From contig JARGOZ010000003.1 of the NCBI GenBank assembly GCA_029213025.1, positions 58,753 through 122,752 of the forward strand: a DNA stretch of 64,000 nucleotides, read 5' to 3'. Shown here piece by piece: positions 10,103-18,828 of the stretch. The position numbers and the translations under genes are program-made. Source of the stretch: Verrucomicrobiales bacterium (lineage in GTDB: Bacteria; Verrucomicrobiota; Verrucomicrobiia; Verrucomicrobiales; DEV007). The notes below the pieces were generated by a model. That model saw only the letters and a list, made by a program, of their open reading frames with translations. It searched no databases and was not told the origin of the DNA. Numbering within the stretch: the first letter of the stretch is position 1; every line of letters begins with the position of its first letter.

Positions 10103-11461
10103 TTAACCGACCAGTTCTTTCATCGGAGCATGTTCCGGATCGACGAGGTACATTGGTCGACCGGTGAGATCTTTGATCGTTGTGCTCCGGGCATCGATCC
10201 CGACATTGTGATACAGAGTGGAAAAGACTTCCTGAAATTCGACGGGGCGATCCACTGCTTCACCTCCCAGTCGATCAGTCGCCCCGATGACCTGACCGTG
10301 ATTCATTCCACCACCGGAGAGCAAAGCGCAGCTGACCCGGGGCCAGTGATCCCTACCGGCATTGGAGTTAATTTTCGGCGTCCGCCCGAATTCCCCCCAA
10401 ACCACAACACTGACATCTTTGTCCAGCCCGCGGTCGTGAAGATCCTGAACTAAAGCACTGACGCCCTGATCGAGCAGAGGAAAATCCTCTCTCCCCCGTT
10501 TAAAATTTCCACCGTGCCAGTCCCATCGCGAAAAACCAAGGGTCACACAGCGCGCCCCGGCTTCGACGAGACGGCGGGCCATGAGAAACTGGTCGAGCCG
10601 CTTCCAGCAACCATCCAATTGGAGTTTCTCGGTACCTTTTCCGTAGGCTTCCACGAGTTTCGGATCCTCTTTGGAGAGATCGAGAGCTTCGCCAAGTTGG
10701 CTGGATGTCAGCACCCCGAAAGCCTGTTGATTAAAGGTATCGAGACCATCCATCATACCGGTCTGATCGACTTCCCGGCGGAAATTATCGAAACTGGAAA
10801 GCAGAGCACGCCGGTCATGAAGCCGTTCGATACTGACTCCCTGCAGCACAATATCCTCCTTTCCGCCACCCCGAAACGGTGTGAACGGCGAGTGCGCCGG
10901 ACCGAGAAATCCGGCCTGACCGGGATCGCCCCATTCGTCGTGGCGGCACTTCGGCGACAGCCCGACAAACGGCGGACAGGAGTCATTGGTGCTGCCCTGC
11001 AATTTCGACAGCGCCGCGCCCATGCTCGGCCAACCGCCCGGCGGCGGATTTTTCCTTCCGGGGCGACCGGTTAGACACATCATCAAATCGTGCGGTCCCT
11101 CTGCCCCGACCATCGAGCGAACGAAAGTAAATTTGTCCGCCATCTTTGCGATCCGCGGAAACTCTTCACAAATTTCTATCCCCGGAACATTGGTTCGAAT
11201 CGGTCGGAAATCGCCCCGCACCTCGCTGGGTGCATCCATTTTCAGATCCCACATATCCTGATGAGGAGGTCCTCCGGGAAGAAAAATCATAATCACAGCC
11301 TTGTGATTGATGCCCCGCGACGCAGAACCGTTCGCCGCTTCCGCGGAGAGCAGTTGAGGCAACGACAAACCGCCGAGAGCCATCCCTCCGATTTGAAGAA
11401 AAGATCGTCGCGAATGTCCGTCGCAAAAGCGGCCGGAATTCTCGCCCAGAATCGTAAGCAT
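10103..11461 (-). CDS. DUF1501 family exported protein (second copy, operon head)
   Basis: A 452-residue DUF1501 protein with a classic twin-arginine leader ([16 protein letters not shown]). Family blocks are intact: [67 protein letters not shown] and the C-terminal [12 protein letters not shown]. It heads the minus-strand operon. The upstream 162 bp are shared with a divergent third DUF1501 gene, so the two transcripts could be regulated together. The matching leader and ends with the 1041-2396 gene suggest an old duplication that now flanks the cytochrome genes. Confidence 0.92.
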   Translation of the reverse strand: MLTILGENSGRFCDGHSRRSFLQIGGMALGGLSLPQLLSAEAANGSASRGINHKAVIMIFLPGGPPHQDMWDLKMDAPSEVRGDFRPIRTNVPGIEICEEFPRIAKMADKFTFVRSMVGAEGPHDLMMCLTGRPGRKNPPPGGWPSMGAALSKLQGSTNDSCPPFVGLSPKCRHDEWGDPGQAGFLGPAHSPFTPFRGGGKEDIVLQGVSIERLHDRRALLSSFDNFRREVDQTGMMDGLDTFNQQAFGVLTSSQLGEALDLSKEDPKLVEAYGKGTEKLQLDGCWKRLDQFLMARRLVEAGARCVTLGFSRWDWHGGNFKRGREDFPLLDQGVSALVQDLHDRGLDKDVSVVVWGEFGRTPKINSNAGRDHWPRVSCALLSGGGMNHGQVIGATDRLGGEAVDRPVEFQEVFSTLYHNVGIDARSTTIKDLTGRPMYLVDPEHAPMKELVG

Positions 11462-11532
11462 AGAAATAAGCGGTAAAGTTCACAGTAAAGATAAGAAACG
11501 CCTCGTTTTACTCGACCGCTTTCGGATACGCA

Positions 11533-11549
11533 TTCACGCAGAGCGTGAA
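11533..11549. promoter_or_regulatory. inverted repeat in the divergent DUF1501 promoter region
   Basis: TTCACGC-AGA-GCGTGAA is a perfect 7-bp inverted repeat with a 3-bp centre, lying midway between two divergent DUF1501 genes. It could be an operator for a dimeric regulator or a small hairpin. There is no direct evidence for either. About 20 bp downstream the string CAACAGGG resembles half of the dispersed repeat unit, but the match is too short to count as a copy. Confidence 0.35.
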
Positions 11550-11623
11550 GGAGGCTCGAAATCTGATTACAACAGGGTCGAAGAGCCTTTACCTCTATTA
11601 GACCTTAAGGAACTTATACACCT

Positions 11624-13081
11624 ATGAGCTTTGATTTCCGGTCTCCATCTGCCAAAAGTCGCATCGCTACTTCAACCCGACGGGCCGCGATAAAAGCCGG
11701 ATCGATCAGCCTGCTCGGAGGCTTTGGCCTTGACCAACTCCTCGCTCACGAGGCAAAAAATCCCGGCACCAAAAGCCCCAAATCCGTTATCTACATTTTT
11801 CTATCCGGCGGGCTGTCTCAAATCGACAGTTTTGATATGAAACCGGACGCTCCCGCCGATATCCGCGGCGAGTTCCAACCCGTGCCGACCCGGACACCGG
11901 GACTACATATTTGCGAGCACCTGCCCGAACTGGCAAAGCGCAGTAACCAATGGGCGCTCTGCCGGTCGCTATCGCACGGCTCGAACGAACATTCCGACGG
12001 CCATTACATTATGTTGACAGGCCGGACCGATCTCCCCCCGGGTTTTGATCGCAATAAACCGACTGACAGCGACTGGCCGTCCATTGCAGCACTAACCGGG
12101 AAGCTGCTGCCCTCCACAGGTGCCCTGCCCTCCTCACTTGTTTTGCCGGATAAAATTGTACACCGTACCGGGCGCACCCTTCCCGGTCAATTCGGCGGAC
12201 TTCTGGGCCGGCAAAACGACCCGTTTTTTCTGGAGGCTTCGAAATACAATCCCACCGGTTACGGTGCCTACCCGGACTATCATTTTCATCACGGCAAAGG
12301 ATTACAGAAACGCGACGATCTACAGTTTAGGACGTTCAGTTTGGATCTGCCTGATTCAGTGGATTTTGATCGCTTTCAGGATCGCCTCGGGCTGCGTTCT
12401 CTTCTCGACGGACAACAGAAACAACTCGAAACCGCGAAGAATGCCGACGGGATTGATCGATATAGAGAAATGGCGATTCGATTACTTTCCGATGATAAGA
12501 CCAAGTCAGCTTTTGATGTCCACGGAGCAGATCCGAAACTACAGGACAAATATGGAAGAAACGCTTTTGGATGGTCCCTGTTGATGGCCCGCCAACTGGT
12601 CGAAACCGGCGTTCGATTCGTTCAGGTCAATCTCGGCAATAATGAGACGTGGGATACCCATCAGGCGGCGTTCCCCAATCTTCGCGACTTTCTTTTTCCA
12701 CCGACAGATCGAGCCGTTTCCGCCCTGCTCGACGATCTGGCCGACCACGGCATGCTGGATGACACCCTCGTTGTCCTCGCCAGTGAATTTGGCAGAACTC
12801 CGAAAATATCCACCCTCTCAAGCGCCGCACTACCCGGGCGCGACCACTGGGGCGCAGTACAAAGCATCCTCCTTGCCGGTGGCGGCGTTCAGGGCGGTGC
12901 CGTCCTCGGCGAGACCGATAAAATGGGCGGCTACCCAGTGACCGACGGACGCCGGGCGGAAGACCTGGCCGCAACCATTTACGAAACACTCGGAATCCCG
13001 AAAACCGCCCACTGGACCGATGTATCCGGGCGCCCCATGCCGCTATATCAGGGCGAACCACTGAGCGAACTGTTCTCGTAA
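11624..13081 (+). CDS. DUF1501 family exported protein (third copy)
   Basis: A 485-residue DUF1501 protein with a Tat-like leader (TSTRRAAIKAGSISLLGGFG). Diagnostic blocks are [49 protein letters not shown] with GRDHWG downstream, and the terminal SGRPMPLYQG. It is a different subfamily from the two minus-strand copies: longer, with a GSNEHSDGHY block and an ASEFGRTP version of the WGEFGRTP block. It stands alone on the plus strand, divergent from the operon head, with no DUF1549/1553 partner of its own. It may rely on the partner encoded across the divergent promoter. Confidence 0.9.
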   Translation: MSFDFRSPSAKSRIATSTRRAAIKAGSISLLGGFGLDQLLAHEAKNPGTKSPKSVIYIFLSGGLSQIDSFDMKPDAPADIRGEFQPVPTRTPGLHICEHLPELAKRSNQWALCRSLSHGSNEHSDGHYIMLTGRTDLPPGFDRNKPTDSDWPSIAALTGKLLPSTGALPSSLVLPDKIVHRTGRTLPGQFGGLLGRQNDPFFLEASKYNPTGYGAYPDYHFHHGKGLQKRDDLQFRTFSLDLPDSVDFDRFQDRLGLRSLLDGQQKQLETAKNADGIDRYREMAIRLLSDDKTKSAFDVHGADPKLQDKYGRNAFGWSLLMARQLVETGVRFVQVNLGNNETWDTHQAAFPNLRDFLFPPTDRAVSALLDDLADHGMLDDTLVVLASEFGRTPKISTLSSAALPGRDHWGAVQSILLAGGGVQGGAVLGETDKMGGYPVTDGRRAEDLAATIYETLGIPKTAHWTDVSGRPMPLYQGEPLSELFS

Positions 13082-13115
13082 CGAACCACAAAACGACAGA
13101 CAAAAAAGAAACCCC

Positions 13116-13144
13116 TTGCAAATATCGCTATTTAGTTATATATG
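13116..13144 (+). promoter_or_regulatory. possible sigma-70-type promoter before the sulfur module
   Basis: TTGCAA (13116-13121) and TATATG (13139-13144) are separated by exactly 17 bp in the AT-rich 80-bp gap after the DUF1501 stop. The spacing is ideal but the -10 box is only a partial match, and the implied leader before the ATG at 13162 would be only about 10 nt. Confidence 0.25.
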
Positions 13145-13161
13145 AATAAATAAACAACGAT

Positions 13162-13788
13162 ATGAGCACTCTCCCAAAACCCGTTTTTTCATCCATCAGT
13201 AAACTGTACCCTGTTGGGTCCCGCATCGTACAGGGTACAATCACCGTATTAGCCGTCACTTTGATCCATTCGTTGGCCGTTCACGCCGGACCGATGTCTG
13301 CGGATTCCCGGGGCGTCATTCACGAACTGTTCGCCTCTCACGAAGGATTTACGCGAAACGTCGAAACCACCGCGGATGGATATCGGGCCACGACTGTTTC
13401 CAAAGATCCGGAAAAAGCGGCTCTCCTCCGCAAACACGTCGAACAGATGGGCCAGCGACTTCACCAGGGTATGTCGGTCCGGCGCTGGGATCCGGCCTTT
13501 GCGGAACTCCGCGAACACTACGATGACATGACGGTGGAGATCGAAAAGATCGACGGAGGAATTGCGGCGATCGTTACCGGAAAAACACCCGAGGCTATTC
13601 TGGTCGCTCAAAATCACGCCCGAATTATCAGTGGATTCATCGCCAACGGATCAGCCCAAATGCATGTCCGTCACGCAACGGCTAAGAAAGCAGAAACCAA
13701 AACCGGGACGGCTGATAAAGAAGCCTGCGCGGACTGCAACCAATGCAATGAAGATGCCGAAAGCTGTCCGGCGAAATCGGGGGAATAG
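13162..13788 (+). CDS. small secreted protein with Cys-rich tail, first gene of sulfur module
   Basis: A 208-residue protein. The hydrophobic signal segment is TVLAVTLIHSLAVHAG (about 28-43), preceded by an unusually long basic N-region. The middle has a conserved-looking block (IHELFASHEGFTRNVETT, HVEQMGQRL, VRRWDPAFAELREHYDDM, VTGKTPEAI, QNHARIISGFI). From memory this matches a family of small periplasmic proteins seen beside sulfur-oxidation genes; this has not been checked. The tail has four cysteines in CADCNQCNEDAESC, which could bind a metal or carry sulfur. Residues 14-27 are encoded by two units of the dispersed repeat (13203-13243), so part of the N-region appears to come from an insertion. 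It precedes the persulfide dioxygenase gene by about 106 bp. Confidence 0.7.
   Translation: MSTLPKPVFSSISKLYPVGSRIVQGTITVLAVTLIHSLAVHAGPMSADSRGVIHELFASHEGFTRNVETTADGYRATTVSKDPEKAALLRKHVEQMGQRLHQGMSVRRWDPAFAELREHYDDMTVEIEKIDGGIAAIVTGKTPEAILVAQNHARIISGFIANGSAQMHVRHATAKKAETKTGTADKEACADCNQCNEDAESCPAKSGE
13203..13243. repeat. dispersed palindromic repeat, inverted pair inside a coding sequence
   Basis: The units are ACTGTACCCTGTTGGGTCCC (reverse orientation) followed by ATCGTACAGGGTACAATC (forward). The core CAGGGTAC/GTACCCTG is intact in both arms; the flanks have diverged. The pair lies in frame within the N-region of the signal peptide of the 13162-13788 gene and encodes roughly LYPVGSRIVQGTI. 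Confidence 0.8.
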
Positions 13789-13894
13789 ACCGGTTTGACC
13801 AATTGAGGTGCGATGAATCACAGATGGCGCGAAGACAAAACAATTGCGCCCGGACTATTCTTTCCAAAGAAATAAAACAAAACATTCGAAAAAG

Positions 13895-15394
13895 ATGCTC
13901 TTAAAATACTTCTACGACACAACTCTGGCCCACGCTTCCTATATGGTGGGTTGCCAAAAAACCGGGCAGGCCGTCATCATTGATCCGGGCCGCGATGTGG
14001 ATACCTACCTCGCAGCCGCGGAAGATGCCGAAATGACAATCACCGGCGCGGCCGATACTCATATCCATGCCGACTACGTATCCGGTGCCCGCGAACTCGC
14101 GGAACGCTGCGGAGCCAGGCTCTACCTGTCGGACGAAGGCCCGGCGGAATGGAAATACCAGTTTGCCGATCAATACAAACATCAACTACTGAAAGAAGGC
14201 GATCAATTCTATATAGGAAAAATCAAAATGGAGGTCATCCACACCCCGGGGCACACTCCCGAGAGTATCTCCTATCTCCTGACCGATGAAGGTGGAGGCG
14301 CATCCACCCCGATGGGATTGTTCAGCGGCGACTTTGTGTTTGTCGGTTCTATTGGGCGACCTGATTTACTCGAAGAAGCGGCCGGAATGGTCGGAACCGC
14401 TGCTGCAGGGGCGAAGGATCTGTATCAGTCAATTCGCAAATTCCGGGAATTACCCGATCACCTGCAACTCTGGCCGGCACACGGAGCGGGCAGCGCCTGC
14501 GGTAAAGGGCTGGGAGCCATCCCTTCCAGCACGGTCGGCTATGAAAAACGCTACAACCCCGCGCTTCAGTTCGAAAGCGAACAGGCATTTGTCGACTACA
14601 TCCTCTCGGAACAACCCGAAGCACCAACCTATTTCGCCGTGATGAAACGGGTCAATAAAGAGGGGCCAACTGTCCTCGGATCAACACCGCTTCCTCCGGA
14701 AATTACCGTTGACCAACTATCCTCTATCACTATAGCAAACCAGGTAATTGATACGAGAAGCAGCTATCAATTCTCCGGCGCCCACGCTCCAGGAAGTTAC
14801 AATATTCCTCTTGAGTATCTGGCATCCTGGGCAGGCTGGCTGGTCGACTACAACCAGCCTGTCTATCTGATCGCTCCGCCGGAGGATCGTCCGGAGATTG
14901 TTCGGATTCTCCATAAAATCGGAATCGAGAGTATCAGCGGATTTTTTGACCCGGCGGCTCTCGCCCGCTTCGGTTTACTCACCGGCTCGTATCAGAATGA
15001 GTCACCGGTGGAAGTCGCAAAACGCATCAGCGAAGGCGATGGCATTCTCATAGACGTGAGAGGTGACACGGAATGGACCGAGCAGCATATTGCCGAGGCG
15101 AAACGCTGCTTTCTCGCGAAGCTGCCCGAAAATCTGGCTGAGTTTTCAGGACCCTGCACTCTGATTTTTCAGTGTCGCAGCGGAGGAAGATCCGCCATTG
15201 CCGCCAGTCTGGCGAAAGCCGCCGGAATAGAAAAAGTCGTCAACCTCACCGGCGGAATTCATGCCTGGCAGAAAGCCGGATTACCAGTCAGCAACCAGAT
15301 TCACGAACTTCACGGTCCCGGTGATGATGCTTCGATACCGGAGGGCGCCTGCCAGAGTCAGGCCGTGTTCTGGAATGCGCAGTGCCCGTCTTAA
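13895..15394 (+). CDS. MBL-fold persulfide dioxygenase-like protein with two rhodanese domains
   Basis: About 499 residues from the ATG at 13895; an upstream TTG at 13844 would add 17 residues with no homologous look. Residues 1-240 form an ETHE1/Blh-like metallo-beta-lactamase domain with THIHADYVSG (metal ligands), a GHTPES segment and a WPAHGAGSACGKG region. Two rhodanese domains follow. The first (about 275-360) has no cysteine at its active loop and should be inactive. The second (about 375-470) carries FQCRSGGRS with the catalytic Cys. This resembles CstB-type persulfide dioxygenase-sulfurtransferases, which oxidise GSH- or CoA-persulfide to sulfite or thiosulfate in the cytoplasm. It is followed 20 bp later by YeeE/YedE and SulP transporter genes, so sulfur uptake or detoxification is the likely pathway. 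Confidence 0.87.
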   Translation: MLLKYFYDTTLAHASYMVGCQKTGQAVIIDPGRDVDTYLAAAEDAEMTITGAADTHIHADYVSGARELAERCGARLYLSDEGPAEWKYQFADQYKHQLLKEGDQFYIGKIKMEVIHTPGHTPESISYLLTDEGGGASTPMGLFSGDFVFVGSIGRPDLLEEAAGMVGTAAAGAKDLYQSIRKFRELPDHLQLWPAHGAGSACGKGLGAIPSSTVGYEKRYNPALQFESEQAFVDYILSEQPEAPTYFAVMKRVNKEGPTVLGSTPLPPEITVDQLSSITIANQVIDTRSSYQFSGAHAPGSYNIPLEYLASWAGWLVDYNQPVYLIAPPEDRPEIVRILHKIGIESISGFFDPAALARFGLLTGSYQNESPVEVAKRISEGDGILIDVRGDTEWTEQHIAEAKRCFLAKLPENLAEFSGPCTLIFQCRSGGRSAIAASLAKAAGIEKVVNLTGGIHAWQKAGLPVSNQIHELHGPGDDASIPEGACQSQAVFWNAQCPS

Positions 15395-15414
15395 TCCCGA
15401 ACCAACTATACTAT

Positions 15415-15900
15415 ATGATCGACTTTATTATGGCACCCTGGCCCTGGTGGTTTTCAGGAATCATTATCGGACTGATCGTGCCGCTTCTCTACCTGCTCAG
15501 CGGAAAAGGCTTTGGTGTATCAACCAGTTTTCAGGAAGTAGGGGCATTGTGCGCCCGGGGCACAGGACCGGATTACCTGAAAAATTTCGACTGGCGGGCC
15601 GGCCTGTGGACACTGGTGTTTGCCGGCGGAATTATCCTCGGAGGATACCTGGCCAATTCTATACTCTCCCGCGAGCCGATTACTTTTTTACCGGAATCGT
15701 TTCACTCGACCGGCGGGATGATTAAGCTGCTAATCGGAGGATTCCTTGTTGGCTTCGGAACCCGGTATGCCGGTGGATGCACTTCGGGCCATGCGATCAA
15801 CGGGATCGCCAATCTCAATCTCCCGAGCCTCATCGCCACGATCTTCTTTTTCGTCGGCGGACTGGCCGTAACATGGGGGCTCGGCGGGCTTTTATTCTAA
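15415..15900 (+). CDS. YeeE/YedE family sulfur transporter, first half
   Basis: 161 residues from the ATG at 15415 (an in-frame GTG at 15382 overlaps the previous gene and is less likely). There are about four membrane helices and the diagnostic YeeE/YedE cysteine motif GTRYAGGCTSGHAINGIANL. Full YeeE (TsuA) imports thiosulfate; in many bacteria the transporter is encoded as two half-length proteins, and this is the first half. The second half follows after 4 bp. Being next to a persulfide dioxygenase gene fits transport of thiosulfate or another reduced sulfur species; the substrate is inferred. Confidence 0.85.
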   Translation: MIDFIMAPWPWWFSGIIIGLIVPLLYLLSGKGFGVSTSFQEVGALCARGTGPDYLKNFDWRAGLWTLVFAGGIILGGYLANSILSREPITFLPESFHSTGGMIKLLIGGFLVGFGTRYAGGCTSGHAINGIANLNLPSLIATIFFFVGGLAVTWGLGGLLF

Positions 15901-15904
15901 CAAA

Positions 15905-16366
15905 ATGGAAACTACAGAAAAAGAATCAAAGCCGGGCTACCTTCCAATTGGGGCCTACATCAGGATCCTTCTCGTTGGAGCCATACTTGGCCTCGTTCTG
16001 GCCAAGTCGGAAGCCGCTTCGTGGGATCGTGTCCACAAGATGTTCCGGTTTGAGGAGGCGCACATGTATCTCATCATCGGCCTGGGAATTGCTGTCGCAA
16101 TGATCAGCATGCTGATCCTGAAAAAGCTTCACGCTGTATCCATCGGCGGGAAACCGATTGCCTATAAACCGAAACCCTATCACAAAGGCGTCATCATCGG
16201 CGGAATGATATTCGGAGCGGGCTGGGCGATTACCGGAGCCTGCCCGGGACCTATCTACGCCCAAATAGGCGGCGGCGAATGGTATGCTCTCATCACATTG
16301 GCCGGAGCACTGCTGGGGATGTACAGCTTCGCCCTGCTCAAACCGCGCCTGCCTTTCCGGGGATGA
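15905..16366 (+). CDS. YeeE/YedE (DUF6691-like) family sulfur transporter, second half
   Basis: 153 residues with about four membrane helices and the second conserved cysteine motif GWAITGACPGPIYAQIG. It is the usual partner of the preceding 161-residue half. The stop codon overlaps the start of the SulP gene (ATGA, 16363-16366), which implies translational coupling. The N-terminus (METTEKESKPGYL) is polar, then the first helix begins at about residue 15. Confidence 0.85.
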   Translation: METTEKESKPGYLPIGAYIRILLVGAILGLVLAKSEAASWDRVHKMFRFEEAHMYLIIGLGIAVAMISMLILKKLHAVSIGGKPIAYKPKPYHKGVIIGGMIFGAGWAITGACPGPIYAQIGGGEWYALITLAGALLGMYSFALLKPRLPFRG

Positions 16367-18111
16367 AATTCCCCGCCTGGCTAACCGCCGCTTCGCCTCT
16401 CTTCCAGCGCCTGCAAACCTACGACCGGGATACCCTGTTCAGCGATCTGATCGGCGGCACTGTAGTCGCGGTGATGCTGGTTCCTCAGGCGATGGCCTAC
16501 GCCATGCTGGCCGGTCTGCCGCCACAGGTAGGTTTGTATGCCAGTATCCTGCCCGTCCTACTCTATGCCCTGTTCGGTAGCAGCAATGCTCTGGCCGTAG
16601 GACCGGTGGCGATGGTTTCTCTGCTGGTTGCCAGCGGGGTCTCGGAACTGGCCGCCCCGGGCTCGCCGGAGTATATATCTCTCTGCCTGACTCTTGCTCT
16701 TATGGTAGGGCTGATCCAGGTGCTGATGGCGGTGTTCCGGTTTGGTTTCATCGTTAACTTTATCAGTCACCCGGTGTTGAAAGGGTTCACCAGCGCTGCG
16801 GCCATTGTTATAGCTTTCAGTCAGCTTAAACATCTTTTCGGTATAAAGATCGAGTCGGGCGACCGACCTTTTGAAACGATCCTCTCCAGTCTGTCCGCTA
16901 TCCCCGAAGCCAACCCGGTCACCCTGGCAATTGGCCTGGCGAGTTGTGCCTTACTTTTCGGAGCCCGGTTGGGTTTCAGCCAGGTGCTCACCCGGATGGG
17001 AGCCTCAAAAAAACTCGCAGCAACCCTGCCCCGATTTGCCCCGCTGGTTGCTGTCGCAGTCACCGCCACTCTGCTGTTTGCGACGGGATGGGATCAGAAA
17101 AATAACGTCGCCATTGTCGGGGAAATTCCATCGGGCCTGCCGGGACTGGCTTTTCCTGCGCTAAGTCTGGAATCGCTGAAAAACCTGTTTCCTCTCGCTT
17201 TAGTGATAGCCCTCGTCGGGTTTCTGGAGAGCTATTCTGTCGCCAAGGCGCTGGCGAGCCGCAAACGGGAAAAAGTATCAGCAGATCGCGAACTGTTCGG
17301 GTTGGGCCTGGCAGACCTTGGAGCGGCTGTTTCGGGCGGTTTCCCGGTGACGGGCGGCTTCAGTCGATCTGTGGTCTCGCAATCTGCCGGAGTCACAACT
17401 CCGCTCGGGTCGGTGTTTACCGCCGGGCTCGTCGCGATCTCAGTTCTATTTCTCGCGGATCTTTTCTTCTATATCCCCAGGGCCGTCCTGGCCGCCATTA
17501 TCCTCGTGGCCGTTGTTTCGCTGATCAATTTGAAGCGGCCTTTCCAACTCTGGAAATACAGTCGGCCGGACGCACTGGCCTGGATCATCACCTTCAGTGT
17601 CGTGTTACTTGCCGGAATTGAAACGGGCATTCTTGCCGGGGTTTGCTCAACGGCGGTGCTGCTTATGTGGGATATCAGTCGACCATTTGTTACCAAAGTC
17701 GGCCGGGTGGACGGGAGTGAGCACTTCCGCAATGTGGACCGCTTCAAAGTTGCAACCTATCCCGGAGTGATCGCCTTCCGAATCGACGCCAGCCTGATTT
17801 TCGCCAACTCTCCTTTTGTCGAGGACTACGTGTTGGGACTTGTTGCGGAAGACCCCACCGTTAATAAGCTCCTGCTCATTGCTACCGGCATCAATGAAAT
17901 CGATGCCACCGGAATTGAACTGTTACACACCCTGCACGACGAACTGAAAAGCGGCGGAGTCGATTTTTACCTTTCCGATGTCAAAGGGCCTGTAACCGAC
18001 CGGCTTCAGGAGGCAGGCTTCGACGAGGACTTTCTCAAAAACCACATATTTCTGAGCGCTGATGTTGCGATGAAACAACTGGCACCTCCCTTCGATCATC
18101 CCTCGATCTAA
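16363..18111 (+). CDS. SulP family inorganic anion permease with STAS domain
   Basis: 582 residues from the ATG at 16363, which overlaps the previous stop. The N-terminal 430 residues are the SulP membrane core (AVMLVPQAMAYAMLAGLPPQ, a very typical helix 1 sequence, then SNALAVGPVAMVSLL and GFPVTGGFSRSVVSQSAG). The C-terminus from about 460 is a STAS domain (ANSPFVEDYV ... INEIDATGIELLHTLHDEL). SulP proteins move sulfate, bicarbonate or related anions. Coupled here to a persulfide dioxygenase and YeeE-type genes, export or import of sulfate/sulfite is the most likely job, but the substrate cannot be read from sequence. Confidence 0.92.
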   Translation: MKFPAWLTAASPLFQRLQTYDRDTLFSDLIGGTVVAVMLVPQAMAYAMLAGLPPQVGLYASILPVLLYALFGSSNALAVGPVAMVSLLVASGVSELAAPGSPEYISLCLTLALMVGLIQVLMAVFRFGFIVNFISHPVLKGFTSAAAIVIAFSQLKHLFGIKIESGDRPFETILSSLSAIPEANPVTLAIGLASCALLFGARLGFSQVLTRMGASKKLAATLPRFAPLVAVAVTATLLFATGWDQKNNVAIVGEIPSGLPGLAFPALSLESLKNLFPLALVIALVGFLESYSVAKALASRKREKVSADRELFGLGLADLGAAVSGGFPVTGGFSRSVVSQSAGVTTPLGSVFTAGLVAISVLFLADLFFYIPRAVLAAIILVAVVSLINLKRPFQLWKYSRPDALAWIITFSVVLLAGIETGILAGVCSTAVLLMWDISRPFVTKVGRVDGSEHFRNVDRFKVATYPGVIAFRIDASLIFANSPFVEDYVLGLVAEDPTVNKLLLIATGINEIDATGIELLHTLHDELKSGGVDFYLSDVKGPVTDRLQEAGFDEDFLKNHIFLSADVAMKQLAPPFDHPSI

Positions 18112-18304
18112 ATCACCCATTCCGGAAACTATAAATTAACGTTCTATATATTTACATATCAGATATACCCGTTTCGCATAGTTACTACCAAACCGGCACG
18201 ATATAAAAATAATGTAAAAAGTAATGAACAAATTCCCATGTTGATGCGTCTAGAGAATCAGGCAGCAGCAATTGCGAGCCTAACTAACCCATAAATAACC
18301 CAAC

Positions 18305-18670
18305 ATGAAAAAATCCTTAATTAAACTCTCCCTCCTTGCCGGCGTAGCTTTTATCGCAGCCGCAGGCACTTCGGCACAGGCTCAATGTTCTGTTCCCTAC
18401 AGTTCCACCCGGGTGACCACAGACTATTACGCCCCGGCTGTGCAACACTATGTCACCCCGGCTCAATCCTCCTGCCAAACTTACGGTAGAACAAACGTAT
18501 ATACTTCACGTATCACCACGGCTCCAACCTGCAGCTCCCGTGCAGCCGTTCAGTATGTCAGACCGGTACCGGTAAGCGCCTGCTCCAGGCCCGTCTACTC
18601 CCGCCCGGTTTCCACCTGCGTCACACCGGCTCCCGTAGTGGTCAGGACCCGCCCTGTGTATTACCGGTAA
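18305..18670 (+). CDS. small secreted Cys/Tyr/Val-rich low-complexity protein
   Basis: 121 residues. A clear signal peptide (MKKSLIKLSLLAGVAFIAA, cleaved near SAQA-QC) is followed by a mature part rich in Tyr, Val, Pro, Thr, Ser and evenly spaced cysteines, with loose repeats such as RPVYSRPV and TPAPVVVRTRPVYYR. No known domain is recognised. Composition suggests an extracellular structural or matrix protein stabilised by disulfides or tyrosine cross-links. It has its own upstream gap of 193 bp and a strong terminator just after it, so it is probably a one-gene transcript. Confidence 0.65.
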   Translation: MKKSLIKLSLLAGVAFIAAAGTSAQAQCSVPYSSTRVTTDYYAPAVQHYVTPAQSSCQTYGRTNVYTSRITTAPTCSSRAAVQYVRPVPVSACSRPVYSRPVSTCVTPAPVVVRTRPVYYR

Positions 18671-18698
18671 GCTACATCGTTTCCATTCTTTTCGGTTC

Positions 18699-18735
18699 GA
18701 CCTTCCAGCCTTCGGGTTGGGAGGTCTTTTTATTT
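18699..18735 (+). terminator. intrinsic terminator after the small secreted protein
   Basis: A 12-bp stem (GACCTTCCAGCC with GGTTGGGAGGTC, two or three G-T pairs allowed) closes on a TTCG tetraloop and is followed by TTTTTATTT. It begins 29 bp after the stop codon. Confidence 0.85.
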
Positions 18736-18828
18736 CGCAATTCTGCTGCAATGACTCGTCGTATTCAGGACGTATTGCGGAGCGGGGGTGTGGAGAAATT
18801 CACCGTATATCAGATATTCAACCTTTGT

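Noticed and set aside
13844..13894. TTG start for the persulfide dioxygenase gene
   Set aside because: The ATG at 13895 begins exactly where the metallo-beta-lactamase domain begins; the extra 17 residues are basic and unlike the family.
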